Positions 1-9,900 of a stretch of 64,000 nt of DNA are shown here, piece by piece. Positions within the stretch are counted from its first letter, which is position 1, and every line of letters begins with the position of its first letter. Under the pieces are notes generated by a model. The model was not told the DNA's origin. It searched no databases and saw only the letters and a program-made list of their open reading frames with translations. The DNA comes from Stieleria magnilauensis (GTDB lineage Bacteria; Planctomycetota; Planctomycetia; Pirellulales; Pirellulaceae), in the NCBI GenBank assembly GCA_007753675.1, contig CP036432.1, positions 7,132,233-7,196,232 of the forward strand, written 5' to 3'. The position numbers were made by a program, and so were the translations under genes.

Positions 1-40
1 GGATCGCCGAACGACCGGCCACTTTTAGGATGACCTGCTG

Positions 41-829
41 ATGAAGATCGATCTGAACGACCGGGTGATCATGATCACCGGTGGAAGCGAAGGGATCGGA
101 AAGGGAATCGCGGACGTTGCCGCGCGATGCGGGGCAACCGTCGTGATCGCCAGTCGTGACGAAGACGACATGCAAACCGCCGTCGAATCAATTCAATCTG
201 AAGGCGGCAATGCATCGTGGGTCAGAGCCGATGTGACGCAGGACGATCAAGTCGCCGATGCCGTCCAAAAAACCATCGAGCGATATGGTCGACTTGATGG
301 ACTCGTCGCAAACGCGGGAATCAACGGAACCTGGGCGCCTGTGGACGAATTAACGCCGGAAGAGTGGCGAAAAACGATCGAGGTCAATTTGACCGGCACC
401 TATTTGAGCGTTCATCATTGCGTACCGCACCTCCGCAAGGCGGGCGGCGGCAGCATTGTGATCATGTCTTCGATCAATGGAACGCGGACATTCAGCAATG
501 AGGGGGCGACGGCATACGCGGCGAGCAAGGCTGGCCAATTTGCGTTGGCGAAAATGCTGGCCCTCGAACTCGCCCCGTCAAAAATTCGCGTCAATGTGAT
601 CTGCCCCGGCGCGATTGAATCAAACATTCACGGCAAGACCGAACGTGAAAACCTCGAACGCATCGAAACTCCGGTGATTTATCCCGAAGGAGAAATCCCA
701 CTGACCGGAGGTGACTTCGGCACTCCTGATCAAGTCGCCAGCCTAGTGGCGTTTTTGATGAGCGATTTGGCCAGTCACATCACCGGCACCCCGGTGTGGA
801 TCGATGGCGGCCAATCACTGATCCGCTAA
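41..829 (+). CDS. SDR family oxidoreductase
   Basis: This 262-residue protein is a classical short-chain dehydrogenase/reductase, a cytosolic NAD(P)-dependent enzyme. The Rossmann glycine motif TGGSEGIG lies at about residues 13-20, the NAG motif follows near residue 91, and the catalytic serine (IVIMSS) and YAASK supply the Ser-Tyr-Lys set. The C-terminus ends in WIDGGQSL, usual for the family, and the length is normal. The ATG follows a purine-rich AGGATGA about nine bases upstream. The substrate cannot be read from sequence; FabG-like reductases and sugar or alcohol dehydrogenases look alike at this level. The next gene starts 38 bases downstream on the same strand. Confidence 0.93.
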   Translation: MKIDLNDRVIMITGGSEGIGKGIADVAARCGATVVIASRDEDDMQTAVESIQSEGGNASWVRADVTQDDQVADAVQKTIERYGRLDGLVANAGINGTWAPVDELTPEEWRKTIEVNLTGTYLSVHHCVPHLRKAGGGSIVIMSSINGTRTFSNEGATAYAASKAGQFALAKMLALELAPSKIRVNVICPGAIESNIHGKTERENLERIETPVIYPEGEIPLTGGDFGTPDQVASLVAFLMSDLASHITGTPVWIDGGQSLIR

Positions 830-867
830 CCACACCTTTGAACCGTCAACCCCAAGGAAACCCAACC

Positions 868-1356
868 GTGACTCAGAATTGCCTGATTGCCGAATTTAAT
901 AACGAAGAAGACTTTCGAACCGCGATCGAAGTGCTGGACAAGGCACATTTCACTGAAGACGAAGTATCCATTGTCAGGCATGCCGACGACGAAGGTTTGT
1001 CAGAGCTTGACGCCGCACAAGACAAGACGCCGGTCTCGCCGTCGAGCGAGAAGACGGCGGCAGCGTCGACGGTGGCGGGTGGAACACTCGGCGCTGCACT
1101 CGGTGCGATGACTTTGATGGGCCCCATGCTCGTCGCCGGGCCGATTTTTGGAATGACAGCCGGGGCCGTCGGCGGCGGGCTGCTCGGTGCGGTCGAAAGC
1201 TGGGGCGTTGATGATCAGGTCGCCGAGAGTTACGAAGCCAAGGTTCGCGACGGGGCGAGACTCTTGATCGTCACCGGTGACGACATCCGATTGGCCGACG
1301 CTGAGAGCATGTTAAAGACCACCGGACCGACCTCGCTGGAAACGTTTCAACGGTGA
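868..1356 (+). CDS. small protein with a glycine-rich hydrophobic centre
   Basis: The protein has 162 residues. I chose the GTG at 868 because AAGGAAA lies about eight bases before it; the open frame extends upstream to 796 but would then run inside the SDR gene. The N-terminal third (NCLIAEFNNEEDFRTAIEVL) resembles an alpha/beta fold in which a paralogous index region is addressed, and the middle is a run of Gly/Ala/Met/Val with GGTLGAALGAM and AGAVGGGLLGAV, a glycine-zipper-like pair of membrane helices. A further alpha/beta segment ends the protein. This layout resembles small general-stress or DUF1269-like membrane proteins, but I cannot assign a function. It is probably cotranscribed with the SDR gene. 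Confidence 0.75.
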   Translation: MTQNCLIAEFNNEEDFRTAIEVLDKAHFTEDEVSIVRHADDEGLSELDAAQDKTPVSPSSEKTAAASTVAGGTLGAALGAMTLMGPMLVAGPIFGMTAGAVGGGLLGAVESWGVDDQVAESYEAKVRDGARLLIVTGDDIRLADAESMLKTTGPTSLETFQR

Positions 1357-1374
1357 TGCGCCGTCGAAGCGGAC

Positions 1375-4300
1375 TTACGGCGCGTCACCTGACGTCGCCT
1401 CGCGTATGACACGGAGCATCTTTCCCGCATCGATCGGTTTGGACAGGTAGTCGTTGCAGCCCGCTTCCAAGCATCGGTTCATGTCACCTTGCATGGCATC
1501 GGCCGTCAAGGCGATGATCGGACCACGGTATCCGATCTCGCGCAGTTTTTTCGAAGTCGAGTAGCCGTCCAAATTGGGCATCTGCATGTCGAGCAAGATC
1601 AGATCCGGACAGTCCCCCGTTTTCAAACATGCGGTCAGATGCTCGACGGCGAGCAACCCGTCCTCGCACTCATCCACCGTCGCGCCGGCTTTGGAGAGGA
1701 TGTGCTTGCTCAAATAACGGATGTCTTGTCGGTCGTCGACGACGAGGACATGGCAAGAGAGTTTATGCGGTTGTGAATCCTCAAGCGTCGATTCCGAACC
1801 GTCGTCTGGGCGGGGTTCGACGTAGCGGACCAGATCCGATTGAGAGACATCGCCCGTTGCGATACGCAGCGTGAAGGTACTGCCGACGCCTTCGGTGCTG
1901 CTGGCGGTGATGTGGCCACCGAGCATCTCGGCCAGCCGTTGACTGATGGCAAGGCCCAGGCCGGTGCCACCGAAGTGGCGGGTGACGCTGGCATCGCCCT
2001 GTGAAAACGGTTTGAACAGTTGCGACATCTGATCGTCTGAAATGCCGATCCCCGTATCGATAACATCGAACTGCAACTGCTGCAATGCAAGATCGAACCG
2101 AATGCGAATGTTCACCCGGCCATGCTTGGTGAACTTGATCGCATTGCCGACGAGATTGATAAGAATTTGTTTCAGCCGTTTCGCATCGGACCGGATCATC
2201 TTGGGCAGTTTACCGTCATACTCGATATCCAGCGTCAAGCCGCCCTCTTTCGCCCGGACTTCCATGATGCTTCTGACGTCTTCGATCAATCGGCTGGGTT
2301 CGAAACATTCCTGTTGGACCTCCAGTTTCCCGGCTTCAATTTTGGACAGGTCCAGAATGTCATTGATGATTTCCAGCAGGTAATCCCCGTTGCGTCGAAT
2401 GGTCTGCAGGTATTGCAGTGACTCCTCGTGATCGACCAGCTCTTTTAACAATTCGGCGTACCCCAAGATGGCCGTCATCGGCGTACGGATCTCGTGAGAC
2501 ATATTCGCCAGAAACTCACTTTTGGATGCACTGGCTTGATGGGCTCGCCGTTCACTCTCGCGGAGAGCTTCGGCCTGCAAATGCTCCTCGGTCGAATCCC
2601 AGTTGACGCCGTACATTTGAATCACTTTCCCCTCGTCACGAACGACTTCGCCGAGTCCGTTCATCCAGCGAACTTCACCGTCGGGGCGAATGATGCGGAA
2701 CTCGCTGTCGTAGGTGTCCAACCCCTCGATCGCATCTTGCCACGCCTGTTTGAGCGGTTCGACATCGTCGGGATGCACCAGGGAGAAGAACAGATCGGGA
2801 CATGCTTCTTGGTCCGCTTGGATGCCGAGCAGCTCGTACAACGCGGGCGTCCAGACGCTCTTCGTCGGAGTCCATTCCCATGCGGCCATGCCGCCGGCAC
2901 GCAACGCCATCTCCATCCGGCGAGTCACTGACCGCTGTTCCTTTTCGATCTTGACCCGTTCGCGAATGTCGACACCCGATGGGACCAAAAATTCGATATT
3001 GCCTTCGGCGTCAAAGACCGGCGCGATCATGAAATCGATCATCACTCCGTCGCTGCCGTGTGCGAACAGTGACACGTCATACCGGACGACCTCCCCGGCA
3101 AAGGCACGGGCCATGGCCTCTCGCGTCTGCTGCACCACTGCCGGGTCGTAGTTCCACCAAGGTGCTTCGGCAAAGGGCTTGCCGATCACATCCTCTCGCC
3201 GAGCCCGAGCGATCTCCAGCGACCCGTCGTCAATTTCTACCAACAGCCCCTCGCGGTCGATCACACCGACCAAGCCCAATTGGTTGTTGATGACGCGACG
3301 AAGGTGCGCTTCGCGGTCGGCAAGGTCCAGTTCGCGACGCTTCCGCTCGGTGATGTCGACGACGACGCCGTTGAAATCCTCGGCCACACCCGACGCCGAC
3401 ATCCGGACACGGCCACGAGCGCGCAGGTGCCGCACCTCTCCACCGGGTAGATGAACGGGATACTCCTCGTCATAGATATGCCCCGTCGCGATCGCGTTTT
3501 CGATCGCCGACGAGATGTAGTCTCGAACCGACGGATCGATACGTTGCAAAAAATCATGGAGCGTTGGTTCCTCGTTTTCGTCAAACCCGAACAACCGGTT
3601 GAGAATCGGGTTGCTGATCGGATCTGGCGACTGCAAGCTCCAGGTCCAGGGCGCCACGTCGGCGACCTCCAAGGACAACTCGAGCCGGTCCTTGGCATCG
3701 GCCAGTGCGGTTTCGGCGTCTCGACGCTCGGTGATATCGATAAAGGTGACCACACATCCGACCAATCGCCCGTCTCGAATCTGCGGATGTGACCAATACT
3801 CCACATCAAACGACGACCCATCGGCACGCCAGAAGCGTTCGTCATCGACGTGCACCTGTTTCCCGCTGCGAAAGGCCCGAGCGATTTGGCATTCCTCGGC
3901 AGGGTACGTTGACCCGTCCCGATGCGAGTGGTGGATCATGTCATGCATGCACTGCCCAAGAAACTCGTCCGCACTTTGATAGCCGAGCAATTTGGCACAG
4001 GCAGCGTTCGCAAAGATGCATCGGCCCTCGAGATCAATGCCATAGATGCCTTCGGCGGTCGAACTCATCAACGATGCCAACATGGCCTCACGCTCGACAA
4101 GTTCGGAAACATCGACGAAGGTCACGACGATGCCATCGGTTTCACCAGGCTGGGATCGGTAGGGCGAAATGCGACGAATGTAGGATTTGCCGGATTCGGC
4201 AACAATGGTGTCTTCAATGACACCGGTCGAGTCAACGGAGGCAGGATCGGGTAGCGGGGGCATGTCGTGGACGCGCGGGACAAAATGTTCCAGCGGTCTG

Positions 4301-6603
4301 CCGACGTCCGTCGGGATCAGTGAGTAGATTTCCGCTATCGCCGGCGTGAAGCTTCGGATCCGCCGATCGTTATCGAGAAACACGGTCGCGATCTGCGTGC
4401 TTCGCAGCAGGTTCTCCAGATCGGCATGGGCGCGTGCCACGGCCTCACTGCCGGCTCGAATCTCCTCCTTGGACGTTTCCAATTCCTCGTTGGCCGATTG
4501 AAGCTCTTCATTCATCGACAACAATTCTTCGTTGGACGATTTCAGCTCCTCGTTGGCCGCTTCCATGTCTTGGAGCGTCCGCTCCAGATCGCTTCGAGTC
4601 GATTCGAGTTCACGCTCCAATTGGGCGATGATGACATCGGCGTCTTGATCGCCGGTGGAGGTGGCGTCCGGTGGCTGATCGAATTCTTCACGCCGCATCG
4701 GTTCGCCGACGTCATGAAACACGACCATGAACAACTCATCGTCCTCTCCCAACTGGGGCATCGGCTGGACGGTCAACATGACCCGTTGCATCAGATCATC
4801 ATCGCGGATGGAAAGATTGTCGTGCGTGATCCGTCGACGCAATTTCTTCGCCTCGTTGAGAGCGGCTCGCAAGCCGATCCGCAAACTGGGCAAGGCCATT
4901 TTGACGATGTTGTTGTGAAAATCTCCGCCGGAGACTTCCAGATACTTCGAGATGCCATCGGAGGCGTTCAGAACCGTCCCGGTCTGATCGATCACGACGG
5001 CCTTGGGCGTGAACTCGTCCAACAAGATGCGTTGACGGATGACGTTCAAATCGATCGTCGCATCGGATTGTGTCTCGCCGCCGTAAACCGGCTTGACTTC
5101 TCCGTGGCGTGTCACCAGCGCACTGATCGATCCCGTCGCAGTGCCCTTGCGTTGTGAGATGCGGCACTTGGTATCGAATGGCTTGAACAGTTCGCCGTGA
5201 GACGAAACGGTTTCGCTGGGGCCGAGAAACAGGAACCCCGCCGGCCGCGTGGCGTAGTGAAACAGCGGAATTAATTTTTCTTGTAAATGCTCGCCCAGGT
5301 AAATGAGCAAATTCCGACACGAGATCAGGTCCTGTCGCGAGAACGGCGGGTCACTGATCAGATTGTGCTTGGAAAAGAGCACGAGTTCGCGGATCTCTTG
5401 AGTGACCTGATATCGCTTGCCGCGTTTGATGAAAAACCGTTTCAATCGCGACGAGCTGACGTGATCTTCAATTCCGGTTGGATAAGATCCCACCCGCGCG
5501 ATCTGCAACGCGCGATCGTCGATGTCGGTCGCAAAAATCCGGACTTCCGGCGGTTCGTCCAGTTCGTCGATCTGCTCGCGACAGAGCATGGCCAAGGAAT
5601 AGGCTTCTTCACCGGTGCTGCATCCGGCCACCCAAATTCGGACGACGTCTTGGGGACTTCTGCCTTCAAAGATTTTCGGCAGGACCGTGGTTGCGATCGC
5701 GTTGAAGGCTTCGGGGTCTCGAAAAAATGCGGTCACACCGATCAACAATTCGCGAAAGAGCGCACGCGTTTCCTCTTCACTCTTTTGCAAGTGAAACAGA
5801 TAATCGCTGGCTGTTGCAATCTTCAAAACGTGCATCCGTCGCAGGATACGACGCATCAGCATGGTGATCTTGTAATGCTGGAAATTATGGCCGGTCGCTT
5901 CCAAAAGGTGCTCTGCGATCCGCGGAACCGCCTCAGCGATTTGGTTTCGGACGCGACCGACGGATTCCTCGTCGCCGTATTGAGACAGATGAGCCGTGTA
6001 CCGTCTCACTTCTGCCGCCATCTCGCTCGGACGGCAGACGTGATCGGCCACCCCCATCGTGGCGGCGCTGCGCGGCATGCTGTCATATTTTGCCGACGCG
6101 GTGTCCTGGGCAAACGTCAGCCCTCCGGCATCCCCGATCGCCTTCAGCCCGACGGTTCCGTCGCTACCGGTTCCCGACAGGACGATCCCGATGGCACGCT
6201 CGGCTTGATCCTGGGCTAACGAATGAAAAAAGTGGTCGACCGAGGTGAGCTGACTTTTGGCGCTGTCGGGGACGATCGGCAGAAGACCGCCGTGCGTGAC
6301 GTCCAGAAAGCGTTTTGCGGGGGCGACATAGACACAACCGGGCCGGAGTTTCGTCCGCTCGGTGACTTCGACCAACGGCATCTCCGTCGCCGCAGCCAAC
6401 AATTCACGGAGCAACGTTTCGCTGGCAGCATCATGATGCAAGACGAGAACGATCGCCAGATCCTCACACCTGCCCAGGTGCTTCAGGAACTCGCAAACCG
6501 CTTCCAGCCCACCCGCCGACGCACCGATACCGACGACGAGTGGTATTTTGTTCGCTTTCATTGACTGGCTAGTCATGATCGGTTTCCAAACCGCCGGCGC
6601 CAC
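1375..6603 (-). CDS. CheB-CheR-multi-PAS hybrid histidine kinase with receiver
   Basis: This 1742-residue fusion joins both chemoreceptor adaptation enzymes to a sensor kinase. Residues ~20-205 are a CheB methylesterase domain (GIGASAGG with Ser29, then GTGSDGTVGLKAIGDAGG). Residues ~210-480 are a CheR methyltransferase (TAFFRDPEAF, WVAGCSTGEEAYSLAML, ISCRNLLIYL). A PAS-like segment, a coiled coil rich in NEEL repeats (~660-735) and about five PAS/PAC domains follow. The kinase has its phospho-acceptor His1370 in MSHEIRTPM, an N box with LVGNAIKFT, and G boxes DTGIGIS and GTGLGLAIS. The receiver carries Asp1672 in LLDMQMP and a KP lysine near the end. No receptor or CheA lies nearby, so the input is unknown. 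Alternative ATG starts exist at 6576 and 6561. The stop lies 18 bases from the convergent upstream gene. Confidence 0.93.
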   Translation of the reverse strand: MAPAVWKPIMTSQSMKANKIPLVVGIGASAGGLEAVCEFLKHLGRCEDLAIVLVLHHDAASETLLRELLAAATEMPLVEVTERTKLRPGCVYVAPAKRFLDVTHGGLLPIVPDSAKSQLTSVDHFFHSLAQDQAERAIGIVLSGTGSDGTVGLKAIGDAGGLTFAQDTASAKYDSMPRSAATMGVADHVCRPSEMAAEVRRYTAHLSQYGDEESVGRVRNQIAEAVPRIAEHLLEATGHNFQHYKITMLMRRILRRMHVLKIATASDYLFHLQKSEEETRALFRELLIGVTAFFRDPEAFNAIATTVLPKIFEGRSPQDVVRIWVAGCSTGEEAYSLAMLCREQIDELDEPPEVRIFATDIDDRALQIARVGSYPTGIEDHVSSSRLKRFFIKRGKRYQVTQEIRELVLFSKHNLISDPPFSRQDLISCRNLLIYLGEHLQEKLIPLFHYATRPAGFLFLGPSETVSSHGELFKPFDTKCRISQRKGTATGSISALVTRHGEVKPVYGGETQSDATIDLNVIRQRILLDEFTPKAVVIDQTGTVLNASDGISKYLEVSGGDFHNNIVKMALPSLRIGLRAALNEAKKLRRRITHDNLSIRDDDLMQRVMLTVQPMPQLGEDDELFMVVFHDVGEPMRREEFDQPPDATSTGDQDADVIIAQLERELESTRSDLERTLQDMEAANEELKSSNEELLSMNEELQSANEELETSKEEIRAGSEAVARAHADLENLLRSTQIATVFLDNDRRIRSFTPAIAEIYSLIPTDVGRPLEHFVPRVHDMPPLPDPASVDSTGVIEDTIVAESGKSYIRRISPYRSQPGETDGIVVTFVDVSELVEREAMLASLMSSTAEGIYGIDLEGRCIFANAACAKLLGYQSADEFLGQCMHDMIHHSHRDGSTYPAEECQIARAFRSGKQVHVDDERFWRADGSSFDVEYWSHPQIRDGRLVGCVVTFIDITERRDAETALADAKDRLELSLEVADVAPWTWSLQSPDPISNPILNRLFGFDENEEPTLHDFLQRIDPSVRDYISSAIENAIATGHIYDEEYPVHLPGGEVRHLRARGRVRMSASGVAEDFNGVVVDITERKRRELDLADREAHLRRVINNQLGLVGVIDREGLLVEIDDGSLEIARARREDVIGKPFAEAPWWNYDPAVVQQTREAMARAFAGEVVRYDVSLFAHGSDGVMIDFMIAPVFDAEGNIEFLVPSGVDIRERVKIEKEQRSVTRRMEMALRAGGMAAWEWTPTKSVWTPALYELLGIQADQEACPDLFFSLVHPDDVEPLKQAWQDAIEGLDTYDSEFRIIRPDGEVRWMNGLGEVVRDEGKVIQMYGVNWDSTEEHLQAEALRESERRAHQASASKSEFLANMSHEIRTPMTAILGYAELLKELVDHEESLQYLQTIRRNGDYLLEIINDILDLSKIEAGKLEVQQECFEPSRLIEDVRSIMEVRAKEGGLTLDIEYDGKLPKMIRSDAKRLKQILINLVGNAIKFTKHGRVNIRIRFDLALQQLQFDVIDTGIGISDDQMSQLFKPFSQGDASVTRHFGGTGLGLAISQRLAEMLGGHITASSTEGVGSTFTLRIATGDVSQSDLVRYVEPRPDDGSESTLEDSQPHKLSCHVLVVDDRQDIRYLSKHILSKAGATVDECEDGLLAVEHLTACLKTGDCPDLILLDMQMPNLDGYSTSKKLREIGYRGPIIALTADAMQGDMNRCLEAGCNDYLSKPIDAGKMLRVIREATSGDAP

Positions 6604-6916
6604 TGCCGAGGGTTGTCATCTTGCCGCCAGCAAATCGCTCTCCAAACACGTTGACACTGCCCCGGATGACCTTCATTGGCGATACTCCAAACAAACAGAA
6701 ACGACACGCCGGTCAATTGGAAGCGACTCAAGCGGTTTGGTCAATCTGGAAACAGGCAATCACCCCGGCCTGACGCAGAGAATGTTTTTACAGTTGGTTT
6801 AGGCGGAGTTCGTCCGTCGGTCGGTTGTCATGCGTTAGAGTGGTAGAAAACCTCTTCTGGCCCGGCACGCTGCTTCGATTGGCGGTCGGACGCCTGCTAC
6901 TGTGGAGTATCGACAG
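6604..6916. other. divergent intergenic region, no gene seen
   Basis: These 313 bases separate the CheB/CheR kinase (minus) from the giant TPR/alpha-2-macroglobulin gene (plus), so they should hold two divergent promoters. I see no convincing coding frame, no strong -10/-35 pair and no long inverted repeat. A GGAG at 6904-6907 sits nine bases before the ATG at 6917 and supports that start. Confidence 0.5.
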
Positions 6917-9900
6917 ATGGCTCGAATCGGCTCGAACGTGTTGCGTGGGGTGTTCCTGGTCTCGCTCATTTGGGGTGGCGTCGGGACGGGCGTCGCCGCC
7001 GACCCCGGCGGTCCGGTGGACTCCGACGGACGCCCCTCCATCACCAGCGTGGTCCGCATTCCGACGGCCGTTCACGACGCAATGCAGGCGCGACGGTACC
7101 AGGACGCCGTCAAGGCGATCGAGTCGGAATTGCAGAACGACGCGGTCACCGCGCCGGACTACTTGATTTATTTGAAAGCGCTCGCGCTATCGCACGCCGA
7201 TCAACGGGACGATGCCGTCGCGGCCTATCTGGAACTGGAAAACCGGTTCCCCAAAAGCGAATGGGTCAGCCGATCCAGGTTCGGGCGTGCGGCCGTCGCG
7301 GTCATGAATCGTCAGTACAACGTTGCCGGCGAAATCTATCAACGCGAAGCCGAACGATTGCTCTCACGCGGCAGAAAAGACGAACTCGCAAAAATCTATC
7401 TGGAGTTTGCCGACCGGTTCTTCGAGGGTGTCCCCGCCAACGATCCCTCTCGTGCCAAACAACCCGATTACAAACAGGCGTTGGAATACTACCGCGAGGC
7501 CAACAAGCTTGGACCGACCGTTCGCCGCCGGCAGCAAATTGAATTTCGCGTGGCCCGCTGTATCGAAGCGCTCAATCAACTCGATCAGGCCGCCAAAGCC
7601 TACCAAGACTTCCTCGCCCAGCACGGCGATCCGAGTCCAAAATCCGGGGTGTCCGCGTCGATCGAACTGCAGTCCGACGCGATGTACCGACTCGGGTTGG
7701 TCCAGCTCGAAAACAAGCAGCCATCGGCGGCGCGTCGGACCTGGCAAGACTTTCTGTCCAAACACGGTCCACCGCTCGACCCAAGCGACGCCTTGGCCGA
7801 CCGACTGGCCAATGCGACGTACCGACTGGCCCACACCTACGGGCTGCCGAACCCGGCAACCGACGGGAACCTCGAACTCGGCGTCACACTGGCGGAACGG
7901 TTCCTCAAAGCCTACCCCGACCACAAACTCGCTCCCAAGGCCGAGCTGGAGATCGCCCAAGGCTACGAATCGCGGCGACGCAACGTCCAAGCGATCGACC
8001 GGTTGGAAAGTTTGATCGCCAATCCAGACTATCGAGGATCCGACCAACTGGCGATCGCACGACGCATGCTGGGGCAGTCGTATTTCGCCCAGAACGAATT
8101 TGACAAAGCGATCGAAGCGTGGAAGGAATTCCTTGAAAAACATCCGACCGATTCACAGTGGCCCGACGTTCAACAAAAGATCATCGGGGCCGAATTCGCC
8201 GCCGCCCAATACGCGCTCAACGAAAAAGACTTCGCCAAGGCCAGGGCGCTCTGGCAAACCTTCCTGAACAAGTATCCGCTGGACCAACGGGCGCCGAGCA
8301 TCCTGTTGCAGTTTGGCGAAATGAACAAACGCGACGCGCTGGATCGACATCAACAGCGTGTCGACGCGGCGATCAAGAAGGGCCAATCCGGGGCCGAGAT
8401 TCGACTCAACCAAACCTGCCGAGACCTGCTGGAAGACGCGATCGCTGATTGGCAGCGTCTGGTCGAAAAGTACCCCGACACCAACCAGGCCTCACTGGCG
8501 TCGTTGCGGATCGGGATCACCTTGGAAGAACAACTTGAGCGCCGCAAGGAAGCCCTCGAGTCGTACAATAAGGTCAAGGGAGCCAGTGAAGGCGCCGCCA
8601 AACAGCGGATCGCACGGTTGACCCGCCCGGAGTTGCAAGTGATGACGAAACGCAAATTCCGCAGCGACGAACAGGCCGGAATTCTGCTCACGACGCGGAA
8701 CTTGGAAAAGGTTTCGGTCGCCGTCTACACGATCGACATGACCGATTACTTTCGAAAGATGCACTTGGCCACCGGCGTCGAAAAGCTGGACATCGCATTG
8801 ATCGACCCCGACCAGCAATTTGAACATTCGGTCGATGATTACGAGCCGTTCAAACGGATCGATCAGGAGGTCACGATTCCGATCGATGGGCCGGGCGTCA
8901 CCGCGGTCACCGTCAGCAGCGACAAGATGGAAGCAACGACCATGGTCGTCGTCAGTGATTTGGACATCCTGGTCAAATCGTCTCGCAACGAATTGTTTTT
9001 GTTCGCGCAGAACATGCGAACCGGGAAACCGGCCGAGGGAGTCAGTGTGCTGGTCAGCGACGGTGCGTCGGTGTTCGAGGAACTGGTGACCGATGCCGAA
9101 GGGATCGTGCGCTCGCAGTCGAAGCGTTTGCGTGACATCAAAGACTTGCGCGTGTTTGCCGTCCACGAAGGCCAGATCGCATCGACGGTGACCAATCTGA
9201 ACGGCCTGGATTTCGCCGTCGGCTTGGTGCCCACGGGATACCTGTTTACCGATCGTCCCGTCTATCGACCGGGGGAATTGGTCAACATCAAGGGCATCGT
9301 CCGGTGGGTGGATCAAGACCGATTCACGTTTCGCGAAAGCGAGACGTTCTCATTGGACGTTTACGATGCCCGCGGTCGAAAATTGAAGACGGAAAAGGTG
9401 ACACTGAACGCGTTCGGTTCGCTTCACACCAACATGGTGCTGCCGCCCAGCGCGGTGCCCGGACGATGCCGGATCCATCTGCATCGACGCTCCACTCCGA
9501 ATCAACCCGAGTTGTCCTTTGAATCGCAATTCGAGGTCAAACAATTCAAGCTGGAACCGGTACAGCTGACGATCCAGACCGATCAAGACGTGTACTTTCG
9601 TGGCGACGCAATCACCGCCACTGTTGCGTTGAAGTATTATTACGGCGCACCGCTGCCGGGTGAAGAAATCAGCTACTCCATCGGCGGCGAAAGTGAACGC
9701 CAGATAGCGAAAACCGATGCCGACGGGAAAATCGAACTCAAATTTCCGACCCGCCGGTTCAGCGAATCACAAGCGATCACGATCGATGTCGCGTGCCCCC
9801 AACGCAACGTCGCCGAATCCCAACGGGTCTTTCTCGCCACACGCGGATTCAACGTCAACGTCACCACAGGCCGATCGGTCTACATCGCCGGTGAAACCTT

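Noticed and set aside
5287..6219. 310-residue frame opposite the CheB/CheR gene
   Set aside because: It is antisense to conserved CheB and CheR motifs and has no start context.
6902..6916. GTG 6902 as start of the giant macroglobulin-like gene
   Set aside because: ATG 6917 has a GGAG at good distance and opens directly into a signal peptide.
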